From Clostridiales bacterium (lineage in GTDB: Bacteria; Bacillota; Clostridia; Oscillospirales; Acutalibacteraceae): a DNA stretch of 64,000 nt. The notes beneath the pieces were generated by a model. The model saw nothing but the letters and a program-made list of their open reading frames with translations. It was not told the DNA's origin and ran no database searches. Of this stretch, positions 7,965-16,733 are shown in pieces (within the stretch, counting starts at the first letter, position 1; each line of letters starts with the position of its first letter). A program made the position numbers and the translations under genes. The stretch is taken from the NCBI GenBank assembly GCA_018364155.1, contig JAGZMM010000001.1, forward strand, positions 248,001 through 312,000, given 5' to 3'.

Positions 7965-8347
7965 GCAGATGGTTTATCTCGGCGCTTTTGAGTCAGAATT
8001 TGAGCGGCGAACCCGAAGCTATCAAAAATTTTCTTATAAAAAAACATTCTGGCTCCAGGGCATATTGCCGCTGATAGTAAACTTCCTTCTGGAAACCGAT
8101 CTGTGCCTTCCCTATCTTTCTTTTATCCAAAAAACGGCGGCGGAAGGATATGACTCGGGTATCTTGTTTATGATCTTTCGAATAGATAATAATGGAGGGG
8201 TTATTTGCTTCTTTTTCCTTTCCTACCTGTCAAATATCGCCGTGCGGTATATTCCTTTTGGGAGACCAAACAATAGAATTTACATATCCAATGGGAAACG
8301 TGCCTTTCGTTCGCCCATCACCCAAATGCTTGGAGGAAATCACGCCT

Positions 8348-9061
8348 ATGATCGACGACAGGATGATTCAAAACGAAAACCGAATCGAGAAACCGGCAGC
8401 AAAGCCCAAGGCGGCGGCTTTCTCCTTCGCCAGGGGACTTAATTTCTATAAACTGTTCTGGGTCTTTTTTATCGGCTGTTTTCTGGGCGTGGTAGTGGAG
8501 ACGCTCTTTTACCTAGTGACCGAGTTTCGCTTTACCAACCGCACGGGGCTTCTTTACGGTCCGTTCAACCTGGTGTATGGATTCGGTGCCCTTTTGATGA
8601 CCATTGGTCTTCACTGGCTGACAAAACAACACGCTGTCTGGATTTTCCTCGGCGGGGCCGTCCTGGGCGGCGGGTTTGAATACCTGTGCAGCTGGGTGCA
8701 GGAGACGCTGTTCGGCACCGTTTCCTGGCAATACCGTCACCTGCCCTTCAACCTGAACGGACGGATCAGCCTGCTGTTTTGCTTGTTCTGGGGAGCGCTT
8801 GCCCTTTTGTGGCTGCGCTGGTTTTATCCGCTGCTGTCGAACTTCATTGAAAAGATCCCCAACAAGGCGGGGATTCCTCTAACCTGGGTGCTGGTGGTAT
8901 TTATGCTCTTTAACATCACGGTTTCCGCTTTGGCGGTATCGCGTCAGTCCCAGCGGCATAACGGCATTGCGGCTTCCAACGCCGTGGACGAATATTTCGA
9001 CGAACACTATCCTGACGATTATCTCAAACGGGTGTATCCCAGCATGCAGTTTGTAAATTGA
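8348..9061 (+). CDS. CmpB-family (putative ABC transporter permease-like) membrane protein
   Basis: This 237-residue integral membrane protein has about five to six helices and the family landmark RTGLLYGPFNLVYGFGALL after the first helix, with GGxxEYLCSWVQE in the middle. It fits the ABC_trans_CmpB family (PF06541), common in Firmicutes and of unknown transport role. The start at 8348 has TTGGAGGA upstream; the frame is open 52 codons further, but that part is not family-like. The C-terminus is acidic with a Tyr-rich stretch (DEYFDEHYPDDYLKRVY). Confidence 0.75.
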   Translation: MIDDRMIQNENRIEKPAAKPKAAAFSFARGLNFYKLFWVFFIGCFLGVVVETLFYLVTEFRFTNRTGLLYGPFNLVYGFGALLMTIGLHWLTKQHAVWIFLGGAVLGGGFEYLCSWVQETLFGTVSWQYRHLPFNLNGRISLLFCLFWGALALLWLRWFYPLLSNFIEKIPNKAGIPLTWVLVVFMLFNITVSALAVSRQSQRHNGIAASNAVDEYFDEHYPDDYLKRVYPSMQFVN

Positions 9062-9103
9062 CACACGCCTTTTCAAGTTCCCTCATAAACTGGGAGGAGT
9101 ACC

Positions 9104-9409
9104 GTGAAAGTGAGGGACATTCCCGTGCAACCATCCTCTTCTTCGATCTCCCCGGAGACCTCAAAGGCTCTAGCCGAATTCATTCAAACGATTGCCGCGG
9201 ACGAAGCCGCCCTGAACCAGACCCTCGGCAAGGAAAGCGAAAAGCTGCAAGGCGCGTTTTCTTTTGGCGGGTTTACGGGAGAAACGGCCGACCAGCTCAG
9301 CGACTCCCTGAAATCGGTGGCGGCTACGGCCCAAAAGCTGCAGCAGGATTTGCAGGAAGCCTTTCGGCTTTTATCCAACGTAACCGAAGCCCATTCTCCC
9401 AAAGCATAG
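9104..9409 (+). CDS. Small protein of unknown function
   Basis: A 101-residue soluble, mostly helical protein begins at a GTG with GGGAGGAG upstream. It has a Ser/Pro-rich N-terminus and two predicted helices (about 19-50 and 60-95) separated by the Gly/Phe-rich GAFSFGGFTG. I do not recognise a family; the helix-turn-helix hairpin outline and small size recall WXG100-like proteins, but no WxG motif is present. It follows the CmpB-like gene by 42 bases and is probably cotranscribed. Confidence 0.6.
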   Translation: MKVRDIPVQPSSSSISPETSKALAEFIQTIAADEAALNQTLGKESEKLQGAFSFGGFTGETADQLSDSLKSVAATAQKLQQDLQEAFRLLSNVTEAHSPKA

Positions 9410-9416
9410 CAAAAAA

Positions 9417-9457
9417 GAAACGGCCGGGCGGCGCAATTCGCGCTGCCCGGCCGTTTC
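9417..9457. terminator. Bidirectional terminator
   Basis: An 18-bp GC-rich stem (9417-9434 with 9440-9457, one G-U) is flanked by an A-run on the left and TTTC on the right. It separates the plus-strand small gene from the convergent two-component locus. Confidence 0.75.
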
Positions 9458-9525
9458 TGATATCGGCAATCACAGGTTCCAAAAGTCCGATCTCATCACA
9501 AAAAAGCGCATTCTAACGGCAAGGC

Positions 9526-10347
9526 TCAATCAGCCGGAAGAGACGCTTCCTCCTGTTGCGAAACCGACTCCTGCTGCTTGCCCGGGTTCTGCCATCTCCA
9601 GGACTGGCTAGGCTGAATCAAAAAGAAATTGGACAGGAACCGCTTGCGCCAGGTTCCCGTCTGGTACAAACCGCTTGGGACCACCTCCAGTGCCAATTCT
9701 CCCTTCCCCATGCTACCATACACCTGAAGCTGGGCCTTTTTCGAAGAAAAGCCCTCACTGGAATAGACCCAGTCGTCCACCATGTCCAGTCCCAGATAAG
9801 AGATAAAGTCACGCATCAATCCCATCTTCTGTGATTCGGTGTGTTCCGTCAGCCTTTCGTCCCGCAGATAAATGGACAACAGCTTGTTCGTTTTGCCCTC
9901 CATCTGATAATAAAACTGAAAGGTATCTACAATCTGCACCGTATATTTGGCGAGCTTCACCGCTTCCTCTCCGTCCCGCCAGGTGATTCCAATCTGGGAA
10001 AAGGACTGGGTATTCGCAATGTCCTCGGCGATGGTTTCAGACAGCAAACCCGCTGCAACCACATCCTCAAGCTGCGCATGGAGGTACATCTGCATCATGG
10101 AGTCATCTACATTGGTAAAGGACACCAAATTTGAAGCAGTTTCATCGTAAATGCGATGGATGGCACGCACCAAATAAATCTCCTTTGCCTGCGCATCAAT
10201 GGTGGCTGTCACCTGCTGCCGGGGATGGGCGGTATGCAACAACTCGTTGTCCTGCTGGCGAAAATATTCCAGCGGCGCAAGGGCAGCCAGGCAAACCATA
10301 ATCAACGTCAGCAGCACCGCGGCCATGCTTTTAAGCCTGCGTCCCAT
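9526..10347 (-). CDS. Membrane-anchored protein encoded with a two-component system
   Basis: The 273-residue protein has a basic N-terminus, a single membrane helix (about 8-26) and a large outside domain ending in a Gln/Glu-rich tail. I do not recognise the family. Its start at 10347 overlaps the end of the kinase gene by 17 bases, and GAGGAGG lies 6 bases upstream, so translation is coupled. The position suggests a partner or modulator of the sensor kinase, perhaps like YycH/YycI in role, but no homology is claimed. Confidence 0.65.
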   Translation of the reverse strand: MGRRLKSMAAVLLTLIMVCLAALAPLEYFRQQDNELLHTAHPRQQVTATIDAQAKEIYLVRAIHRIYDETASNLVSFTNVDDSMMQMYLHAQLEDVVAAGLLSETIAEDIANTQSFSQIGITWRDGEEAVKLAKYTVQIVDTFQFYYQMEGKTNKLLSIYLRDERLTEHTESQKMGLMRDFISYLGLDMVDDWVYSSEGFSSKKAQLQVYGSMGKGELALEVVPSGLYQTGTWRKRFLSNFFLIQPSQSWRWQNPGKQQESVSQQEEASLPAD

Positions 10348-11767
10348 CTCCATCCTCCTCTTCCTTCCAGCATTTGAGCAAAAACCGTACCGAAGTCCCT
10401 TCTCCCAGTATGCTGTCAAATTCCAATTTGGTGCTGTGCAGCTCGGCGATTTTCTGGCAGATGGCAAGACCCAGCCCCGCGCCGCCGCAGGCTCTGGCTC
10501 TGGACTTGTCCACCATATAGAAGGGTTCTAAAATACGTGACAGCTTCTCCTTCGGAATGCCGCAGCCTCTGTCGGTAACGCAGATGCAGTAGCTGTCGCC
10601 TTCCTTCGTCCCCTTGATATGCACTTGCCCGTCCTTGGGATCCGCCTTTTTCGCATTGACCACCAGATTGCGAATGAGGCAGTTTAAAAGCGTTTCTTCC
10701 GCGAAAACAGTCGCATCTTCCGCCTCAATTTCGAGCGAGATTTCACCCAAGGCCGGTTCCAGTTGCTTTTTGAGCCGGTAAAACAGCATCCCGGTATCTA
10801 CCGGTTCCAGCACCGCTGGCTCCTCTGATAGGGCCATCAAGTCCATCAGCTTTCTGGACAGTTCTTCCAGCCGCTTGCTCTCGGAATAGATATAGTTGGC
10901 ATATTTGAGCTGGGTATCTTTCTCGCAGGGGGTCAGGCGCATCATGTCCGCATAGCCGATGATGGCGGTCATGGGCGTCTTGATCTCGTGGGAAAAGCTA
11001 GAAATAAAATCTTCCCGTTGCTTTAAAGCGGCATTTAACGCCTCAATTTTATCTTCTATCGCCTGGGCCATTTGATCAAAACTGCGGCTGAGCTCGCCGA
11101 TTTCGTCTTGCGAATGGATATTGGTGCGTTCGCTGTACGCGCCCTTGGCAATTTTCCGGCTGGCTGTGTTAAGCTTTTTGATGGGCGCAGTCAGCAGCAT
11201 GGATAGCAGGAAAATGGCGAGCAGCGAAATGGCGATGATGATGCCGTTTAATACCAAAAATGTACGCAGCTGCCGATCCCGTTCGGTAAAAACACTGGTC
11301 ATATTATAGGCGCTGGCGACATAAACCGGATGATTTTCAATGTTCAAATAGGAGGCCAAAAGCATATATATTTCCTGCCCGGCTTTTTCCAGCTGATAAT
11401 CATCCCCATTGGTACCCAGTACCCCGGCCACCGCTTCCCCAGTCAATCCTTCGGGAAGATTTGAAAAGATCTCCTGCCGGTCCTCCGTATAGATGGCGAT
11501 GCGCTGGGATTTGGTCCCGGCGTAGCCGGACAGGCGATATCCGTATTCGGCTAACTTTTCATCGGTGAATTCTTCGCCGCTGAGTATGTATCCGAGCATG
11601 TTCGATTCCAGAGCATATCGCTCTAGCGTATGCTGATTGACGTTTTGCTTGACCGCCAGCTCCATGGACCGATCAAAGTTTTCCTTGACCATGAGGGTTC
11701 CACAGACGGAAAAAAGCAGCGCGGTAATGACCGTGGTGCACAGCACCAGCTTGAGTGAAAACCTCAT
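10331..11767 (-). CDS. Sensor histidine kinase
   Basis: The 478-residue membrane kinase has helix 1 at about 7-27, an extracellular sensor domain (30-165), helix 2 at about 170-193, a HAMP linker, HisKA with phosphoacceptor H260 in SFSHEIKTPM, and HATPase_c with N-box NLVVNAKKA, DRGCGIP and GGAGLGLAIC. It overlaps the response regulator by 4 bases (ATGA). The signal is unknown. Conserved lysine after His (HEIKTP) and HAMP are typical of the OmpR-type partner group. Confidence 0.93.
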   Translation of the reverse strand: MRFSLKLVLCTTVITALLFSVCGTLMVKENFDRSMELAVKQNVNQHTLERYALESNMLGYILSGEEFTDEKLAEYGYRLSGYAGTKSQRIAIYTEDRQEIFSNLPEGLTGEAVAGVLGTNGDDYQLEKAGQEIYMLLASYLNIENHPVYVASAYNMTSVFTERDRQLRTFLVLNGIIIAISLLAIFLLSMLLTAPIKKLNTASRKIAKGAYSERTNIHSQDEIGELSRSFDQMAQAIEDKIEALNAALKQREDFISSFSHEIKTPMTAIIGYADMMRLTPCEKDTQLKYANYIYSESKRLEELSRKLMDLMALSEEPAVLEPVDTGMLFYRLKKQLEPALGEISLEIEAEDATVFAEETLLNCLIRNLVVNAKKADPKDGQVHIKGTKEGDSYCICVTDRGCGIPKEKLSRILEPFYMVDKSRARACGGAGLGLAICQKIAELHSTKLEFDSILGEGTSVRFLLKCWKEEEDGDGTQA

Positions 11768-12423
11768 AGCCCGACCTCAAGCTTGTAGCCGATACGGTAG
11801 ACCGTCTTGATCTTATCCTGCCAGGAAAGCTTTTTGCGCAGTCGCTGGATGTGTAGGTCCAGCGTCCTGGTATTGCCCATAAACTCCTCTCCCCATACCC
11901 GTTCAAAGAGCGTTTCCCGGTACAATGCGGTGTTTTTATTGCGGGCGAGCATCAAAAGCAGGTCAAATTCTTTGGGGGTCAGCTCAATGACCGTCCCGTT
12001 CTTGACCACGCTTCTCGCCTCAATGTCAATGGTAACATCCTCGAGCACAATCTGCGTCTGGCTTTTGTTGTAGCGGCGCAGCACCGTCTCTATCCGCGCA
12101 AGCAACTCGTCCACCTCAAAGGGCTTGACGATGTAGTCGTCCGCTCCCATACGAAGTCCCTTTACCTTATCGCTGGTGGCAGCACGGGCGGTAATAAAAA
12201 TGACGGGGATGCGCTGCGGTTCGATGTATTCCATCAATTCGTATCCATCCAGCTTTGGAAGCATAATGTCCAGCAGAATCAGATCGTATTCCCTGTGCTC
12301 GATCAAGTCCGCCGCTACCGCTCCGTCCAACGCATATTCATATGCATAGCCAGCCTTTGCAAGACCGGCCTGAATCAGTTCTACAATGGCGATTTCGTCT
12401 TCTACGATTAATATTCGGTTCAT
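11764..12423 (-). CDS. OmpR-family response regulator
   Basis: The 219-residue regulator has a receiver domain with the acidic pair ED at 8-9, phospho-acceptor D52 in LLDIMLPKLDG and Lys in VKPF, followed by a winged-helix DNA-binding domain ending in RLRKKLSWQDKIKTVYRIGYKLE. I start it at the ATG at 12423, giving the usual MNRILIVEDE; GCGAGGG lies upstream. A TATAAT box at 12473-12478 with a weak -35 may be its promoter. It is first in the operon regulator-kinase-anchored protein. Confidence 0.93.
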   Translation of the reverse strand: MNRILIVEDEIAIVELIQAGLAKAGYAYEYALDGAVAADLIEHREYDLILLDIMLPKLDGYELMEYIEPQRIPVIFITARAATSDKVKGLRMGADDYIVKPFEVDELLARIETVLRRYNKSQTQIVLEDVTIDIEARSVVKNGTVIELTPKEFDLLLMLARNKNTALYRETLFERVWGEEFMGNTRTLDLHIQRLRKKLSWQDKIKTVYRIGYKLEVGL

Positions 12424-12717
12424 TTGAACAATCCCTCGCGCAATCGAAAATTTTAGATGAATTTCTTTTTTCATTATACCGAATTTGTTGACATAAATCT
12501 ACTGTCCTTTTTTATTTTCATAATTTTGAAACATTTTACCCTTCCTCGGCCAATCGCGCTTTCTTTTTCTCCTGTAAATTTCTGCCTCTCTCTTTCCAAT
12601 TCCACATGTGCTTGCCCGGCTCAAACGATTGCGAAAAGCAAGGAAGCTTTGTAATGTATATTGCCGAATAAATGGAACAAAATAGAATTGAAATCTAACA
12701 CAGGAGGCATGATATCC

Positions 12718-12894
12718 ATGACGACAAAAGAACTTTTGTATGTGGAAGATGCGCTGGGCCACGAAAAATATTTCCAGACCAAGTGCAACGAGACGGCAAA
12801 TCAGATTCAGGATGCGGATTTGAAAGCCTGTGTCCAGCAAATGGCGCAGAAGCATCAGCAGATTTTCCAGAATTTTTACAATCTGCTTGGTTGA
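12718..12894 (+). CDS. Small spore-coat-type protein (CotF partner)
   Basis: This 58-residue helical protein (MTTKELLYVEDALGHEKYF...) resembles the short coat-related proteins that pair with CotF-like genes in Clostridia. The start at 12718 has AGGAGG ten bases upstream; an ATG at 12709 is too close to that site. It is followed 18 bases later by the next coat gene. The 12481-12717 stretch upstream holds no gene; I could not find a clear sporulation sigma-factor promoter. Confidence 0.65.
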   Translation: MTTKELLYVEDALGHEKYFQTKCNETANQIQDADLKACVQQMAQKHQQIFQNFYNLLG

Positions 12895-12912
12895 CGAAAG
12901 GAGAAAAGAAAC

Positions 12913-13158
12913 ATGGATGACAAAAACCTGATGGAAAACCTTCTCCATTTAGAGAAAGGGGTCTGCGACCTGTTTATGCACGGAACCATCGAATCTCCTA
13001 CGGCAAACGTGCATCAAGCATTCAGCACCGCTCTCAACGATGCGCTGTGCATGCAGGATACTATTTACGACAAGATGGCATCCAAAGGCTGGTATCCCAC
13101 CGAGCAAGCAGAGCAAAGTAAAGTGGATTCCGTTAAGCAGAAGTTTAGTGCCCAGTAA
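12913..13158 (+). CDS. CotF-like spore coat protein
   Basis: This 81-residue helical protein (MDDKNLMENLLHLEKGVCDLFMHGTIES...) has the CotF-family pattern (PF07875): a helix with LLxxEKGxCDLxxHG, and the ending QDxIYDKMASKGWYPTEQA typical of spore-coat proteins of Clostridia. GAAAGGAG lies before the ATG. It forms a two-gene unit with the previous small coat gene and ends at an exceptionally long hairpin. Confidence 0.8.
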   Translation: MDDKNLMENLLHLEKGVCDLFMHGTIESPTANVHQAFSTALNDALCMQDTIYDKMASKGWYPTEQAEQSKVDSVKQKFSAQ

Positions 13159-13221
13159 ACGAAATGATTGCAATAAATATCCCCCGGCAAAGCCGGGGGA
13201 TATTTATTGCAATCATTTCGT
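13159..13221. terminator. Very long perfect hairpin after the coat genes
   Basis: A perfect 30-bp inverted repeat (13159-13188 with 13192-13221) with a 3-base loop (AAA) starts at the coat-gene stop. The inner part CCCCCGGC-AAA-GCCGGGGG is a normal terminator core, while the outer 22 bp are AT-rich and unusually long. It probably terminates transcription and protects the 3' end. From 13222 to 13486 I see no supported gene. Confidence 0.75.
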
Positions 13222-13486
13222 CGTCACCAAGCCCATAAGACAAAACAAGCCCTGCTGCCTTTATGTCTATAACGTATAAGAACTCATCCACGAATAAAAA
13301 CCGGTCGCCCTCTTCGCGATAGAGAACGAGCAAACATACTTTTATATTTAGAATACTGGAAATTACATGAAGCTAAGCGCATCCGCCACCATATAAATCT
13401 ATATCCACTTTTTGTCCACTGCTGCATCGTTTTCAATTCCGTTTTATCCGTTTCAAGCGTGGTGGTTAAGACATATACAAAACGAA

Positions 13487-13529
13487 AGAACCACTTAAAC
13501 ACTGGATTTTCCAGCATTTAAGCGGTTCT
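13487..13529 (-). terminator. Terminator of tRNA-Pro
   Basis: A 20-bp stem with a few G-U pairs (13487-13506 with 13510-13529) lies just 3' of the tRNA on the minus strand and is followed in that direction by TTCGTTTTG. Confidence 0.65.
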
Positions 13530-13533
13530 TTTC

Positions 13534-13610
13534 TGGTCCGAGTGACAGGAGTCGAACCTGCGGCCTCTTGAACCCCATTCAAGCGCGCTACCAATCTGCG
13601 CTACACCCGG
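13534..13610 (-). tRNA. tRNA-Pro(GGG)
   Basis: This 77-base tRNA has the acceptor stem CCGGGTG/CACTCGG, discriminator A and an encoded CCA. The anticodon stem CTTGA/TCAAG holds the loop ATGGGGT, giving anticodon GGG (proline). The T-arm contains GGTTCGACTCC. It lies between a terminator and recN on the same strand. Confidence 0.95.
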
Positions 13611-13682
13611 ATACTTGCTTTACCAAAGCAACAGTCAATATTATAGCGTATCCACCTATATTTTGTCAAGAGGATTTCTGCA

Positions 13683-15377
13683 TTATTTTACTTTTTCTCG
13701 ATTGGACGCTTCTTGTGCAAGCCGCAGCATTTCGCTGGCGTTTTGTAACGTCAGCTGTGTAATCGTCTCTCCGCCGATGATACGGGCAATTTCCCTCTTC
13801 TGTCCGTCCTCGTCGAGCGCACGAACATCCGTAAAGGTACGCTCCCCTCGCACATGCTTTTCAATAAGCAGATGCAGATCGGCAAACGCTGCAATTTGAG
13901 CGGAATGGGTAACGCAAAGAATTTGCCGGCCCCTGGATACCTGTTTGAGCTTAAGCCCCACCTTCTGAGAGGCTCGGCCGCTGATGCCGGTGTCTACCTC
14001 GTCGAAGATCAAGGTTCCGATCTCATCTTGGTCAGCCAGAACATTCTGGATGGAGAGCATAATGCGCGAAAGCTCGCCTCCTGACGCAATCTTCGAAATG
14101 GGTTTGGGCGGTTCACCAGGATTCACCGACAGCAAAAACTCTACTGTCTGCGCGCCTTTTGCATAAAGCGGACAGGGGGTAAAGGCCGTTTGCAGACGAA
14201 CGCCCGGCATATCGAGAAAAGAAAGTTCACGCCGCACCCGTTCCTCGAATCTTTTTGCAGCCTCCATCCGTTTGACCGTCAGTTCCCCCGCAAGTTCCAC
14301 TGCCTGCGCCTGCACCTGTTCGAGCTCCTTCGAAAGCTTGGCCGCGTGCTCGTCGGACAACTCAATTTGCGAAAGCTCCCGGCTGGCGCTGTCCAAAAAC
14401 CGGAGCATTTCTTCTTCGGTGTCTCCATATTTTCGGGCAAGGCGATGCAGGTAATCAATCCGGCTTTCGATAGCGTCAAGCTGCCCCGGATCGTACTCCA
14501 ACTGTTCTCCCACTTCCCGTAGCTCTTCATTTGCATCGTCCAGGTCGTAGACCATCGCTTGCATCCGTTGTGCCAGCGGCTGCAAATGCGGATAATACCG
14601 GGCGGCGTCCTGCAAGGCGGCGGCAGCATCTGAAATGCGCTGGGAAGCGCCTTCGCTCTCCTCATCTCCGCCGATCGCCGCGCGGGCGGAGAGAACAGAA
14701 GTAACAATCCGTTCGGAATTGAGGTACACCGTTCTCTGCTCCTCCAGCTCCGCTAACTCACCAGGGCGCAAATTGGCCTCCTCGAGCTCCTGAATCTGAT
14801 ACCGCAGCAGGTCGATCCGGCGGGCTTTGAGCGCCTCATCCATATCAGTGGCTGCAAGTTCCTTTTTGATCCGGCAAAGCCGGTCATAGACGCAATGATA
14901 TTTGGCAAGCAGGTCCGGATACCCTCCCAGGCTATCCAGATAATCTACGTGCTTTTGAGGGGAAAGGAGAGCCTGGTTTTCATGCTGGCCGTGAATGTTC
15001 AAAAGGGTACGGCCCACCTCCCGCAGAATGGACACGGTGGTAAGGCGGCCGCCAATACGGCAGACTGTCTTTCCTTCAGCGCTGATTTCCCGCTGCAAAA
15101 GAAGCGTGCCGTCCTCCTCGCAGGAAAAGCCGTTTTGCTCTAAAATCCGTGCAGCGGCGGGACCGACCGCGTCAAATAAGGCGCTGACCCGGGCAGTCTT
15201 CGCCCCGGTGCGCACCACGTCCCGTGACACCCGCTCCCCCATTACGGCATTGATGGAGTCGATCACGATGGATTTTCCCGCACCGGTTTCACCGGTCAGG
15301 ATATTGAGCCCCGGGCCAAAGGAAATGTCTGCATATTCGATGACTGCGATGTTTTCAATATGAAGCGTTACCAGCAT
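13683..15377 (-). CDS. recN: DNA repair protein RecN
   Basis: RecN is an SMC-like ATPase acting early in double-strand break repair. The 564-residue protein has Walker A GETGAGKS near residues 30-37, a long coiled coil with central hinge (about 160-360), the signature KIASGGELSRIML and Walker B TLIFDEVDTGISG, followed by CVTHSAQIAAFAD. It is last in the dxs-tlyA-nadK-argR-recN string, 11 bases after argR. Confidence 0.96.
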   Translation of the reverse strand: MLVTLHIENIAVIEYADISFGPGLNILTGETGAGKSIVIDSINAVMGERVSRDVVRTGAKTARVSALFDAVGPAAARILEQNGFSCEEDGTLLLQREISAEGKTVCRIGGRLTTVSILREVGRTLLNIHGQHENQALLSPQKHVDYLDSLGGYPDLLAKYHCVYDRLCRIKKELAATDMDEALKARRIDLLRYQIQELEEANLRPGELAELEEQRTVYLNSERIVTSVLSARAAIGGDEESEGASQRISDAAAALQDAARYYPHLQPLAQRMQAMVYDLDDANEELREVGEQLEYDPGQLDAIESRIDYLHRLARKYGDTEEEMLRFLDSASRELSQIELSDEHAAKLSKELEQVQAQAVELAGELTVKRMEAAKRFEERVRRELSFLDMPGVRLQTAFTPCPLYAKGAQTVEFLLSVNPGEPPKPISKIASGGELSRIMLSIQNVLADQDEIGTLIFDEVDTGISGRASQKVGLKLKQVSRGRQILCVTHSAQIAAFADLHLLIEKHVRGERTFTDVRALDEDGQKREIARIIGGETITQLTLQNASEMLRLAQEASNREKVK

Positions 15378-15388
15378 CGTTCTATCCC

Positions 15389-15838
15389 CTAGCGGTGAAA
15401 GGATTTGAGGTCCTGCATCAGTGTCTGGGCGTTTTCACTGGTACGGCAGATTACCAGAATGGTGTCGTCTCCCGCAAGCGTACCGGCTACCCCTTCCCAA
15501 TGCATGGAATCAAGCGCCGCACAGGCGGCATTGGCCATACCTGAATAGCATTTGATAATGATGAGGTTTTGGGCGCAATCCATGGAAAGGACAGCGTCGG
15601 CAAAAATAGTGCGAAACTTCGACGAGATCCCGGCATGCTCGGTTTTGGCCGCCACATAGCGGTATTTTCCATCGCTGTCAAGCGACTTTACCAGACGCAG
15701 CTCCTTGATGTCCCGGGACACCGTAGCCTGAGTGATATTATAGCCGTGCTCCTTGAGGCACCGCAGCAACTCCTCCTGGGTATCGATGGAGTATTGCTCG
15801 ATCAGCTCGAGAATTTTCGCATGGCGTTTTGTTTTCAT
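15389..15838 (-). CDS. argR: Arginine repressor ArgR/AhrC
   Basis: The 149-residue regulator has an N-terminal winged helix (about 1-70, TQATVSRDIKELRLVK) and a C-terminal hexamerisation and arginine-binding domain with GMANAACAALD and GTLAGDDTILVI. It senses arginine and controls arginine metabolism genes. Location between nadK and recN is the standard Firmicutes arrangement. No arg gene occurs in the window, so its targets are elsewhere. Confidence 0.95.
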   Translation of the reverse strand: MKTKRHAKILELIEQYSIDTQEELLRCLKEHGYNITQATVSRDIKELRLVKSLDSDGKYRYVAAKTEHAGISSKFRTIFADAVLSMDCAQNLIIIKCYSGMANAACAALDSMHWEGVAGTLAGDDTILVICRTSENAQTLMQDLKSFHR

Positions 15839-15884
15839 GTTGTTCCTCCAAAGTTGACAAGGTAAAATCAGCCCAAGCAGGGCA

Positions 15885-16733
15885 TTATCCTCTGCGGTGC
15901 ATGAGTTTCTGGGTCAAGGTTTCATAAAAGGTGCCTTCCTTCAGGCGGATAAGCTTCGCGGAAATAGCCGCCTTGCGTATGGTAACCGTATCCTTTGGTT
16001 CAAGCGCCCGCCCCAGACGGCCGTCCACCGTCAAGTATGCCCCTTCTCCATAGCGGGTGCTGGCGGTAATGGATACTACCGAATCATCCTTAAAGAGAAT
16101 GCTGCGGTCAAAAAGAGAGTGCGGGCAGATGGGCGTGACCAGCATGCCGTCCATTTCCGGGTCCAAAACCGGGCCTCCTGCCGACAGTGAATAGGCCGTC
16201 GAGCCGGTTGGGGTGGACAGAATTACTCCGTCCGCCCGGTAAGAAGCGATCTCCCGGCCGTTTAAGGTCACGGTTAGATCGAGAATCCGGGAAACGGTGC
16301 CTTTGGAGATGACCGCGTCGTTTAAGGCATAATAGACCGCGTTTTCCCCTTCAATGCGCACGTCCAGAAGCATCCGCCGATCCAGGGTATATTCTCCGGT
16401 AAAAAGCCGGGGCAGCTTATAAAGCTCATTGGTTTCCAGGCCCGCCATGAACCCAAGCGTCCCAGCGTTCACTCCTAAGACCGGCTTTCCAAGAGGTGCC
16501 GCATAAGTTACCGTGTGCAAAATAGTGCCGTCGCCCCCTAAGGCTAGGACCAGGTCGCATTCTCGGTAAAGCTCCTCCTTTTGCAGATAAGAGGCCCCTT
16601 CAAAGGGAAATTTCTCTTGGTCCTTGTCCTCCAGCAACAGCACCGCACCCAAAGAAGCCAGGCGGGAGGCAATCTCCGGAAAATAGGCCTGAGCCCCTTG
16701 CTTGCCTGGATTTGCGACAATGGCAATCTTCAT
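15885..16733 (-). CDS. nadK: NAD kinase
   Basis: NadK phosphorylates NAD to NADP. The 282-residue protein has the catalytic GGDGT motif at 66-70, NAGTLGFMAG, and the glycine-rich STPTGSTAYSLSAGGP segment. Its start overlaps the end of tlyA by 4 bases. Full family length and no missing motifs. Confidence 0.96.
   Translation of the reverse strand: MKIAIVANPGKQGAQAYFPEIASRLASLGAVLLLEDKDQEKFPFEGASYLQKEELYRECDLVLALGGDGTILHTVTYAAPLGKPVLGVNAGTLGFMAGLETNELYKLPRLFTGEYTLDRRMLLDVRIEGENAVYYALNDAVISKGTVSRILDLTVTLNGREIASYRADGVILSTPTGSTAYSLSAGGPVLDPEMDGMLVTPICPHSLFDRSILFKDDSVVSITASTRYGEGAYLTVDGRLGRALEPKDTVTIRKAAISAKLIRLKEGTFYETLTQKLMHRRG

Noticed and set aside
7969..8442. 157-residue plus-strand frame before the CmpB-like gene
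   Set aside because: It runs out of phase into the real gene, with no ribosome site and no protein-like pattern.
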